A stretch of 64,000 bases of DNA from Daphnia carinata (taxonomy: Eukaryota; Arthropoda; Branchiopoda; Diplostraca; Daphniidae). The notes under the pieces are model-generated. The model saw only the letters and a program-made list of their open reading frames with translations, did no database searches and was not told the origin of the DNA. How positions within the stretch are numbered: the stretch's first letter is position 1; each line of letters begins with the position of its first letter. The position numbers were made by a program, and so were the translations under genes. Below, one piece after another: positions 23,851-33,442 of the stretch. The stretch is taken from positions 3,815,884-3,879,883 of the forward strand of contig NC_081332.1 of the NCBI RefSeq assembly GCF_022539665.2. The letters are read 5' to 3'.

Positions 23851-23918
23851 AGTAAGGTTTGAACCCAGGGTAACAGTTATCGCAGCTGAATGCTCTACCA
23901 CAGAGCTATGGACCTTAC
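23851..23918 (-). repeat. tRNA-like sequence 4 (in palindrome spacer)
   Basis: The minus strand shows TAGCTCTGTGGTAGAGC, a CAG...CTG anticodon-type stem and GGGTTCAAACC. The ends GTAAG/CTTAC can pair. Confidence 0.5.
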
Positions 23919-24008
23919 GTAAGCAATAGAAAGATAAACATATAGTTGTGAAAGACTGCATAAACATCCTAGACGATAACATATTATATGCGATAAGAAG
24001 ATCTTAAA

Positions 24009-24080
24009 TATATCTCGTGGCTTAATGTTAGAGCATCGGCGTTGCACGCTGAATGTCTGGGGATCGATTCCCATGCCAGT
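24009..24080 (+). repeat. tRNA-like sequence 5 (in palindrome spacer)
   Basis: The plus strand shows GGCTTAATGTTAGAGC, a fully paired five-base anticodon stem (TCGGC/GCTGA) around GTTGCAC (TGC, alanine-type) and GGGATCGATTCCC. The acceptor stem does not pair, so it is probably not a translation-competent tRNA. Confidence 0.5.
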
Positions 24081-24212
24081 AAAACAATATATAATTACAA
24101 AATTACTTCAGAAAATATCCAGGTATTACACGTTGTTCCTTGTCTAAGTTCAAGAATTCAAAAAGTGTAATAATAATAATTGAATACTTACAGATAAACG
24201 ATACAACGGTGT

Positions 24213-25676
24213 CAAAAACAATAAAGATGAATTGAGCAAGCTAAATAAAAAAAAAATGGTAATTGTAATGTGTGAACAAAGCGAACACAGACAATGAAAG
24301 AGACAAATTTTGCAAAAAATATTTTATGAAAAAAAAAATTTATTGACAATTCTCTGCACATTACAATTATTTTTGCAACTTTAAAAAGGCAAAATAGCCC
24401 TTTCAAAAGTTGCCGTCAACCCAGGCAGGGGGAGACACTGCCTTGTTGACCCACCGGGGAGATTACCCGGTGATTGGCTAAGAGAAGCCGGAAGAAGAGC
24501 TGAAGATTTGGAACATTTTTACAGGAGCGATTAACCTTTAGTTCGGATTTGTGGGTAGCCACAGAGCCCTCCGTGAACACATCATCGGACTAAGCGGACA
24601 TCCACGTCCCCTTTCCGGCCAGAGCCCTCCAAACCTCGGTATATGTTGTTTTTATATATACCGTACAGTAGGGGCATGACCCCCTACGGGCTTATTACGA
24701 GTCAAGGGGAAACGGGGCTACGGAAAGGAAGGGAGCCCAGATATGCACTTCAATTTTTTAAATATAAAATACCGTCTCGGGAATCCAAATGAAGTATAGA
24801 AATGTCATGTCATCCATTCAATCATTACAATTTATTCAGTGTCTTGCCCCAACCAAGAATCTTTTCAGATCCAATGTTACTATTAACCTATGCCGAGAAA
24901 GGAAAAACAACACCATTAAGCATCTCAATTGTTGCTCATGTGACTTACATGACTTATAGATTCAACTTCTGGCAGAAGCTTGGGAAAGGCCATACAAATT
25001 GCAGATGAAAATCATTGTATAAGGCTCTTGAATGATAAAATAAAACCCCTAGAATGTTGCATTGTTGATAGTTGTGTTCCCAGTATGCTGAAAATCCTTT
25101 CCTATTGGATAATTTTTTTTTTGTAGATTAGACATGGTTGGCAAAAAGGAGGAGAAAAGCTTTATCATAAATTCAAAAAATTTTCAAGAAAATTCCTTTC
25201 ATACCTAAAGAGTCTATGTATGATGTTCATCGCTGCAATGCCAGTGAAGTGAAACATCTTTAGGGCCATTTAAGTACCCAGCTTCACCAACACTGAGCGT
25301 AAAGGACAAGTTGTTCTTTAGCAAGGGAAGCAGAATTATTTGAGGCTTCTAGCTGTGACAGAACTATAAAGGATTGCTGTTATACAGGATTCATTCACAC
25401 AAGATGGTACTTCTCATTAGACAATGTGCATACCCTATTACTTTACCTCATACCTTAATGGTAATGCACTCTCAGTGTTTTTTTCAACTGTAGGCTGACT
25501 CTTCCATCCTGTAACACTTCCAGACTTGACTTGATCCCCTGCTAAAATTCTGTGAATGCAAAATAATAGCATTAAAAATACTTTTTCGATAGACAAAAAA
25601 CCGAAAAGTACCTAATCCATGTTTCATGTTGAACTTGTGCCATTTCTGGGTTTCTGTACCACACCCATTTTCAGCC
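24213..25676. repeat. Palindrome, right arm
   Basis: Inverted copy of 22138-23600, separated from it by a spacer of about 610 bp that holds three tRNA-like sequences. The outer end lies inside an exon of the minus-strand gene that continues to 26215. Confidence 0.85.
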
Positions 25677-26215
25677 CAAATACAGTCCCACAATTGTTCA
25701 GTTCCTTCACTGCATGGGCTTATTACTAACAATTCTTTTAGTGCAGCACTAACAGAATTTAACTTTAACACACTGTCAGGTAGTGGACTGAATAACTAAA
25801 CAATAAATAATTGTTTTTTAAAATTCTATACTTATTTTGAATTCTTATTTGAAAAGTTTAGGTACCTGGCTGTGTTCACCTAATGCCAACTCATCCTCAC
25901 GTTCAGTTAGGGATGAGTTTTGAAAAACCTCCTTCACTGTTTGGAAACTGTTTCGTTCCAATTTGTTCTTTTACCCTAGCTGAGCTTGTAGACTCAAAAT
26001 TTGAGCTACAAAACACGAATGAATAAAAGCAAATAAATAGAATCATTACGTATTAGGCCTACGATCCTTAGCTTTGTTGTTATCTAATATTTTGTGTTGT
26101 TCCAATAACTGGGCCTGCAGCTTCATAATTTGATCTAATAAACAATAATTAATAATTGAAAACCAATATAATAATGTTTATACTTACCATTTTTTTGTTT
26201 TATTATCTTATCCAT
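25280..26215 (-). pseudogene. Multi-exon gene fragment, probably broken (unrecognised)
   Basis: Minus-strand exons can be chained: 26188-26215 (ATG, MDKIIKQKN), 26063-26134 (QIMKLQAQLLEQ), one from 26005 (QILSLQAQL), one near 25865-25935, one ending with GT at about 25619, one about 25456-25550, and one about 25270-25370. The second and third exons encode similar heptad-like peptides, as in a coiled coil. The third runs into a stop unless a different donor is used. The exon near 25290 has a one-base deletion relative to the left palindrome arm, while the left arm has its own indel in the exon near 22160. Both copies therefore look damaged. No family is recognised. Confidence 0.35.
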
Positions 26216-26318
26216 TTTTCAATTGTTCCTCCAGCCACGCGTTATTCTCCATCCACGCTACTGAACTAACTGCGAATGGAATCCAATGGACTGAAATTGC
26301 CTACGCCAGTCATAACGA

Positions 26319-26422
26319 GTCTGAGCGGTAGATGGCTACGTGTCGGAAAAAAATGAAAAAAGTGTGATTTTTTTTTTTTTTTGGCGAAATTTTTTTTTTT
26401 TTGTGTAAAACGGATTGCCATA
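26319..26422. mobile_element. Partial MITE (right half)
   Basis: Ends in GTAAAACGGATTGCCATA like elements A and B and shares the internal GGTAGATGGC block. The left terminal repeat is missing. Confidence 0.5.
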
Positions 26423-26459
26423 TAACTGTGTCTTACCCAGTAAATGTTTGGTCAACCAC

Positions 26460-26909
26460 TATGGCAATCCGTTTTACCCAAAATAAAAATAAAAAATATT
26501 GGCCTTTTTTCTGCTTTACTGCTATCGACATCTACTGGTCACATTTCTAGTTACTTCTCTACATACACTGACCGAAAAAATTTTTGAGCCCGACTAGATA
26601 AGCCCGATTTTTCTCGGTCGGGCTTTAAAAAATTTTCGGTACGAACTGACACTCATCGGAATTGGTTGAATTTCACAGGATATATTCAAAATTGAATGCT
26701 GATTCCGGGAAAATTGCTATTTTTTTATTAAGGTAAACGTTTTTGAAACACACCGAATATTTGACGCAATGCTAGCGCGATGCAGTAGAAATACTAGGTG
26801 TGTGTATGTTGAGAATTAACTAAAAGTGACCGCTAGATGGTGATAGCAGTAAAACAGAAAAAAAAAAAATATATTTTTTTTGGGGGGAGGGGTAAAACGG
26901 ATTGCCATA
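26460..26909. mobile_element. MITE-like element B (450 bp) with internal foldback
   Basis: Starts TATGGCAATCCGTTTTACC and ends GGTAAAACGGATTGCCATA. Subterminal blocks are also inverted (CTGCTTTACTGCTATC near the left, GATAGCAGTAAAACAG near the right). Element A has the same ends but is only 156 bp. A separate 70-bp inverted repeat lies at 26571-26640. Confidence 0.7.
26571..26640. repeat. 70-bp near-perfect inverted repeat inside element B
   Basis: ACCGAAAAAATTTTTGAGCC... pairs with ...GGCTTTAAAAAATTTTCGGT, with the GCCCGAC/GTCGGGC core extending the stem around a loop of about 22 bases. Confidence 0.65.
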
Positions 26910-27171
26910 CACCTAGCATGAGGCGGAGTACCCTCTGCAATAACTTGAGCTACGCACGTTAAACTGAAGAAGCATTACAAATCACAAGCACGCTCTATTT
27001 GACCTATCGACCCGCCAGAGTGCCCTGGTAAATTGGGGTGTTTCCCAATGCCATCTGGGGAGCTTAATATGCACAGCTCAAGCTATTCCGTGCAAAGTGT
27101 ACTCCCGTTACTACCTCTGGCATGGTGTACTAGGAAGATGGGACAACTCTCCTTGTACACCATGCTTCTGA

Positions 27172-27592
27172 CTAGGGCTCGGCCCCGATCGTCTTTGATC
27201 GGTGCAAACCGCGGTTTTTCATTTAAAAATCGTCAAACCGTCGGTTCGGTTTGGCCATTTTTGACTGCGGTTTGGTTTTCGGTTTGCAACTGGGCAAAAC
27301 CGGTTTGAACCGCCATTAAATATTTTTCTTTGAAATTTTGCTGAAATTCCAAATCAAGTAATTATCACTAATTGTTGTAAGCGTAATGGCGGTCAGCAAC
27401 TTGTTATGAATCAAATTTCCGATCACACTTGAAGGCATCGCGATCGAAAATTGGTCGATCTTCCCGCCATCTAGCGACAAAATCTGTTACTGCTTTTTTG
27501 TTGAATGCAAACCGTAAAACCGCAATCTGTTTGAAAAAAATCGGTTTGTCCTTTTAAAAAAAAAGCCAAAATCGTGCCCGATCTGCTAGTGG
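27172..27592. mobile_element. Possible non-autonomous element rich in AAACCG repeats
   Basis: Contains many CGGTTTG/CAAACCG words and imperfect inverted ends (CTCGGCCCCGATCGTCTTTG at the left; the reverse complement of CCAAAATCGTGCCCGAT at the right). No coding capacity. The boundary call is tentative. Confidence 0.3.
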
Positions 27593-27865
27593 CAACGCTG
27601 TTGAATCGCATTTTGCTCTCTAGCAATGTCTTTCACTCGGTTATGATAGAATATGAAGTGATTGATTACAGGAATAACCACGAAATGATTTTTAGTTAGA
27701 AGCAGTCATTATTGTAGCACATTAAAAGATCACGAAGGAAGCTAAATAGTTTTGTCTTTATGAGCAAATCGACCGGTGTAGCCACTTTGTATACCACCAG
27801 ATTCGCCAAGATTTTCTTAGCGCTACACCTCCCAGTTCTAAAAAAACAATCGAAACATTTAGGCC

Positions 27866-28882
27866 CTACAAAAAAAGCCCTTGCAAGCACCATTTAAGGA
27901 AATCTTCGTCACTTGTAACAGCCATGAAATTGCAAATATTTTGTTGAGCCATTGAAACATTACAGTGGTCTATTTGTTCAACAAGCGGATAAATCCCATG
28001 GTCGACTTCTTCAAAGCCACTATAATCCGACAACGTTTCGTGGCTGCAGGCGAGCGTTGGGTAGTACGTTTGGTAACCCGTCCGAAAGACTAGACGCCCA
28101 ATCCACGTCAGCAGCGTAGGACGCAAAGTTGCTTTATGGTTCGTCAATCGGTTGGGTGTGGATAACCTTTACCACGTTGTGCCCGGTACACGCTAAATTA
28201 CAGTCAAAGGCATCTTCAACTGACCAAGAAAAGAGTGGATGTAAAAGCGCTTCAGCTTTTATACTGGTAACAGGCACCCATGTCTGAAAAATTAAAGAAG
28301 AAAGGGAAAATAATGACACTGATTAAAAGTTTGAAGCAATTTATGGCTTCAGGGCTAAAAATTATTAAGCTATTTTGGCGAGGAAAAACGTATCGAAATC
28401 TGGAAGAGTAGATTACAAAATGTAGGGTGGTCCCAATCGAAAAATGATGTGCATGGTACTAATTTACACTTGCAAAAGCGGAAAAAAATAAGTCTTATTG
28501 CTTACCTCAGTTGGCCAGATCTAATATTATATTCGCTATCCATCAATGCAAGAAATGCCCACGGTGCGGAAATGCAAGTGAATTTACGCATCCCCGGTTT
28601 TCGTGATGAAGGCGCTGTATAATATGGTGTGTTTCCAAAGGTTACAAATATAAATGCAACCGTTATCCGTTCCACTGAATGAAAAGAAGAAAAAATCGCC
28701 TTTGACTGTGAAACAAGGAAAAAAATATCAAACAAATGTCTTTTATGCTTTACCAAGCAAAAATAAAGTTTTCTGTTGACCAAATCTGCAGTGGAAAGTT
28801 TTTTTGAAATGAACTGGAAGTTCTTGTCAACAGGTTGACGCCATTTCAAACCGTATATGGGGCGCAACCTTGATGGATCCAC
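27866..28882 (-). other. Possible minus-strand exons, unrecognised
   Basis: An open stretch on the minus strand at about 28503-28680 ends in a good donor (CAACTGAG|GTAAGC) and reads NTPYYTAPSSRKPG then APWAFLALMD. A following exon with a TTTTTCAG acceptor starts at about 28283 and stays open for 49 codons. Another open frame, 27869-28147, follows out of frame. It could be a short gene or a decayed one. I recognise no family. Confidence 0.25.
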
Positions 28883-29478
28883 CGGATGAAAAGTGGAAGG
28901 AGTTCAAACGCGACAACCTAACGTTCAACTGCATTTGTCAACTGAAAAAGCCCGAGGGTTTCACCTAATCTAACAAAGTAATTTAAAAACCACCTCTATT
29001 ATCACTATCGTTTTATTTTATTTCTCACCTGCTTTATGGTTCCGAATATCAGACTTAATCTGTTTACCATAGTTATCCTACTGGAACGAACAAGGTAATT
29101 AAAATGCTAAGCGTAGATAAAATATATGTTAATACCAAGAAACAAATGCCACTATGAATTGTATGATTTTACCTGAACAGTTACAAACAAGAATACTTCC
29201 GAAAATGGGAAAATCAGCGATGACTGGGCAGCTCACAAGCATCTTTTCTTTTTTCGAGATATGGAATAACTTGTAAGTTAACGCCTGGCCGACATCAAAT
29301 GCTTACTCGGGCAAGCATAAATTTGTTCTTCACACCAAAGACTAATTTCCTTTTTCGCTGAAAAAAAAAAAGATAATAAACAAATGCTACTGCAGGTGAG
29401 AGACAAGCTTCACGGTTTACGAGGAAACGTGAACCCTATACCTGTCGTTCAACATATGCCGCACGTGCCCTTTTTGTT
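28883..29478. other. Intergenic, nothing recognised
   Basis: Leads up to the lipocalin 6 promoter. No conserved coding pattern seen. Confidence 0.4.
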
Positions 29479-29495
29479 TAACGGTAGTTTGACTT
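29479..29495 (+). promoter_or_regulatory. Shared lipocalin upstream element (copy before lipocalin 6)
   Basis: TAACGGTAGTTTGACTT lies about 170 bp before the ATG at 29661. A TATAAG TATA-like sequence follows near 29548. Confidence 0.5.
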
Positions 29496-29660
29496 TGAAA
29501 TTAAGTACTTGTTTTGTTTCGATTCGGAAAACCTGAATAGTTAGCTTTATAAGCTCTGGTACGGTCTAAGCGTTATAAACATAACCAGAAATAAAGACCA
29601 GTCGCTTTCATCGAAGGAAGCAGTGAAGAAGCTATTACAATCTCTTTCTCGATCCCGACA

Positions 29661-30762
29661 ATGTTAAACCATTTGAAATTTTTTTGTTCTTTATTGATAA
29701 TGATGTCTTGCTATCGACCGGTGGCGCATGGACAAGTTTACGCACTGGGTTCTTGTCCCAATCTCAACGTCGTCTCCGACTTCAAAATCGATCAGGTACG
29801 ATTCCCCCGATTTTTTTGTCTTCCTTATTCGTCCATCAAGATAAAAGCATTAAATCCAAATACGTAAATTACGTAACACTATGAATCATATTTTCACTCA
29901 ATAACGTGCCAAGTTTGGAAATGTGGCTTATCGCGCAACCATCCCGTCTAGCACCATTTCAAGGATATTATTAGATTTTCCAAAGCTTTAAAGTTTCAAA
30001 TTTGAAAATAAAAGAAAAGAAAAGTGTAGATTTAACCATGGATAAGACACACACGTGCAACTCTTCTTTTTCTTTTGATTCCCGAAACATCTAAACACCA
30101 AATTCGGAAGTATTTGGGTAAATGGTACAGCAACCGCAGCTATTTCCCATTTTCCCAGTCTGGATTGGAATGTATAACAGCCGAATACGTAAAAAATGGA
30201 GCAAAGATAACCATGAAAAATGTCGGAATTAAAAAAATGTCAGTAAATAATTTTATACCGTCTTCGATTAAGTTACAAATAACTCATGAAATTTCGGTAA
30301 CAAACTTTTAGAACGAGAACGAGATCGACGACGTCAGGTACTCTACGCCACGTACAGCCTCCCAACGGCAAACTAAGCGTGTCATTTTTCGGCGATCGTA
30401 AATATTTTTAGCAAATGCAGTATCTCGCAACTAACTTTCTAAATGGCAATATAATTTTTTCTTTCTGCAAAGCTACACAAGGGAACGCGAATTATTGGGT
30501 GCTGGACACGGATTACACTTCGTATTCTGTTGTATGGAGCTGCATGCACTTTGGAATTGAGCCCATCAATACACGTAAACAGCTTAATTATTTAAGGCCA
30601 GCTCACAAAATACGAATATCTATTATTGATACAGGAATTGTGTGGATCCTAACTCGCGAGCAGCATCCCTCAAACGCTACAGTGAACGCTGCATTGACGG
30701 TACTTAGGAAAAATGGGATCGATCAAAGTAAATTGCGGTTGACGAATCAACAGGACTGCTAG
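29661..30762 (+). CDS. Lipocalin 6, apolipoprotein D-like, secreted
   Basis: Exons 29661-29795, 30111-30238, 30312-30397, 30473-30574 and 30635-30762 give 192 aa. The second donor is GTCAGT. The signal peptide ends near AHGQ. Signatures are GKWYSNRSYF, LDTDYTSYSVVWSC and WILTRE, with four cysteines (GSCP, LEC, WSC, QDC). Intron pattern matches lipocalin 1, without the split Trp codon. It sits 14.6 kb from the first sub-array on the same strand and keeps the shared upstream element, so it probably separated from the array when repeats were inserted or expanded between them. Confidence 0.88.
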
Positions 30763-31099
30763 CCGTGCAACTGAAACTCATTTGGTACAATCTTGGTGGG
30801 ATGGGGTGTTCAAATTGGTAAAAGAAAACGTTTTATTATTATTTTTTTTTAACCCAAGGGTATTTAAATGGTCATTCTGGAAAAGTTCTTTTATATTCCT
30901 GGAGGAAATTGTATGATGCAAAATGTTAATTTTGAAAGTTCAAATGTACCTTGTTTAACGTTATTTTTTTAAAATCCTGTGTTAACTACTAAGCCACCCC
31001 TTTAATGAAGATTTTCTGCACCTATGTAACTATAACATAAGTGTAAAAACCCAATCAGTTAATACATAAAATACGGGTATAGATGACGCAGTGGTCAGT
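30763..31099. other. 3' flank of lipocalin 6
   Basis: A/T-rich, nothing recognised. Confidence 0.4.
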
Positions 31100-31116
31100 T
31101 AACGGTTGTTTGATGG
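31100..31116 (+). promoter_or_regulatory. Orphan copy of the lipocalin upstream element
   Basis: TAACGGTTGTTTGATGG matches the shared element, but no lipocalin exon follows within 1.4 kb. About 490 bp downstream lies another copy of the minus-strand exon unit. Confidence 0.4.
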
Positions 31117-31587
31117 TAACAAGTTTCATCAGTGAAAGGCAGGTTATTCGGGAAATCGTTAAGTGCATATAGGGATAAATGTGGGGGTCAATTAACGGGT
31201 GCTAGGGTTATCTGGAGGCTCCTTTATTTGTGTTTTCTTAAATGAATTTTGAAGACACTTGGAAGAGATTGAAAGACCGATTGAAAAGCGTCATCACACA
31301 ACTCCTGAACAACCGCATTTCCCTACAAAGCCCAATTATACTCCGAAATTGTACATGGTAAATGAAACTGTTCGATCGTGTACGAAAATACGAAATTCGA
31401 AAAATAGTCAGCGTCGTGCCAACACGAGCAGAGGCGTGAAAAATAAACTAGGGTGGGAACAAGGGGATTTGATTGAAATCGTAACTAAACATTTGCCTTA
31501 TACCACAATGGAGCGCTTAGAACGCGAGTGCTAGAGAATCGGAAAGAAGACACAGAAGATTAAATATAAATGATTGCGAAAGATTCC

Positions 31588-31730
31588 TACCTTACTCTGT
31601 CGCTTCCACGCCTTTCATTATGCTTTCATAACAGGCAGTTGTCGCGGAAACACTCATTCAGGGAAACACGAACCAATCGTCGCAGACCACGAACCAATCG
31701 TTGCTGGGCGATTGTCTGCTGTGAGCCTTA
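31588..31730 (-). repeat. Fourth copy of the minus-strand exon-like unit
   Basis: The minus strand shows an acceptor (TTCTATTTAAG), an exon with AGACAATCGCCCAGCAACG and a donor GTAGGAATC like copy 1 at 12.7 kb. Stops interrupt the frame, so it is probably decayed. Confidence 0.35.
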
Positions 31731-32287
31731 AATAGAACAGTAATCGAATACCATATCGATTTCCATTTCTAGAGAATGCACACCTACATTTGCACCAAAA
31801 TGAAATTTTCAATATAATAATGAATATAATAATAATGAAATTTTTACTTGGAATATAGCCTTAATTCCTTTAAAACGTACATTCCATATCCGTAGTAGCT
31901 AATGCGTTCCTGACCTAAAAAAAAGAAAACACCGTCAGTAATAAAATTAAGTTTAACTTAGTTGTTTGCATAAGTTTAACACCGTGAGCTCATGTTTGTT
32001 TAGTGATTAGCCAACTTTCAAAATAAAGGCTAAGAAAGTAGGCAACATAAGAAAATGCGGCCGTTTCGAATATTAAGAGATGAGGAAGAATTACTTTAGG
32101 GACTCAAAGCCTCTCCTAGCGTATGTTTGAAATTGTCGGTCAAAACGCAGCCATCTGATTTGGCACATCTTGAATGACCGACATAGATTCCTCTTGAATG
32201 ATAAAAATGCAAAACATGTAGAACCCAATTGCCAGAATCATCTGAAGATAGAAAACCGGTATTGCCGTTCCCATATATGTTGGTGAT
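31731..32287. other. Intergenic, nothing recognised
   Basis: Between the exon-like unit and the lipocalin 7 promoter. No gene seen. Confidence 0.4.
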
Positions 32288-32304
32288 TAACGGTTGTTTC
32301 TACT
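32288..32304 (+). promoter_or_regulatory. Shared lipocalin upstream element (copy before lipocalin 7)
   Basis: TAACGGTTGTTTCTACT lies about 220 bp before the ATG at 32525, the largest distance of the set. A CATAAAAG TATA-like site lies near 32410. Confidence 0.4.
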
Positions 32305-32524
32305 CAACCTTAAAACATCTTCTCTTTTTCTCTAAGCAAGCAACGTCACAGGAAAAAAAGTCATTCATATTGAAATAAGAAATAACCCCAATATGAAAGA
32401 ATCCTACTTCATAAAAGGTATGAACGGTGTAACGGTCAGTCGACGACGGAATTTCTGCAGAGACAGACACCGCAGAAAATTTAAATTTTCGATTAACGTT
32501 TTTTAAAACTTATTTAGTGACGAA

Positions 32525-33442
32525 ATGGTTAATTACTTCCCTATTTGGCTTCTGTTCACCGCCGCGTGCTACCATACATTTATACAGGCGCAGTTGTTTG
32601 AACGTGGTAATTGTCCGGATGTAAAAGCTGTCCCTGATTTCAAACTAAGTGAGGTAAGTCCCGCAGCCCATGGCAGGAAGTTAATATTAGTGCAAATTTT
32701 CTTTTTTTTCTTTAACTAACTTAAACGGATTACCTCATTTGACCAAAGTACACTGGGAAATGGTACGAAAATAGAAAAACCATTTCCAGGTTTCAAAACA
32801 GCATGGCACAAAGCTGTGCGACTGTCACGTTCAACGAAACGGATGGAAAACTGGTCGTCCAAAACAGGGGATTACAAAGACTGTAAGCCTGAATTGGATT
32901 AATTTTAAGTCAATCATTTGATTAAGATATTTAGAAAATGAAAGCAGCAAATTGGATAACTAACAACGCATTCTGTTTTCACGGTGTAAGGACCAGGAGA
33001 AATATCGTACTAAACGGAAAAGCACGTCATCCTAATCCTTCGAAGGGCGAGTTTGTAGTCAACTTCCTTGGAAATGGTAATTATGATCTATAAAGAATGA
33101 AGTTTAAAATGTCTACGATTGTAAAACTTTTTAAATCGCTAGCTTCCTACGGGGACGAAACGTTGATGATTTTAGGGACCGACTACAATTCATACTCTGT
33201 TTCTTGGAGTTGTGTTGGCGCAGGGCCAATGCATCTTTGTAAGAAGGATTACAGTAGTGGTTTTCTGCTGGAAGAAAAGTTAATTGATTAGAAATTGTAT
33301 CATACCATTTTCAGATACACTTTGGGTTCACACTCGTGATCCAAATCCATCCAGAGAGACAGTAGATTTGGCGTTGGATGTAGTGAAGAGAAATGCCCTG
33401 GACGAAACTAAGTTGCTGATGACCAACCGTCGGAATTGTTAA
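32525..33442 (+). CDS. Lipocalin 7, divergent apolipoprotein D-like, secreted
   Basis: Exons 32525-32653, 32749-32882, 32991-33076, 33143-33238 and 33315-33442 give 190 aa. The signal peptide ends near IQAQ. GKWYENRKTI replaces the usual GKWY..RNYF, and the block before TDY reads DETLMILGTDYN instead of NYWVLGTDYD. The four cysteines remain (GNCP, QSC, WSC, RNC), as does the motif-3 Arg (WVHTRD). The intron phases match lipocalin 1. The fold should be kept, but the changes around the barrel mouth suggest a different ligand or role. Confidence 0.85.

Noticed and set aside
24009-24080. Functional tRNA-Ala (TGC)
   Set aside because: The anticodon and D arms pair but the acceptor stem does not, so a working tRNA is unlikely.
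22138-25676. CRISPR array or bacterial-type inverted repeats
   Set aside because: The sequence is eukaryotic, repeats are two long arms and dispersed tRNA-like units, with no regular short repeat-spacer pattern.
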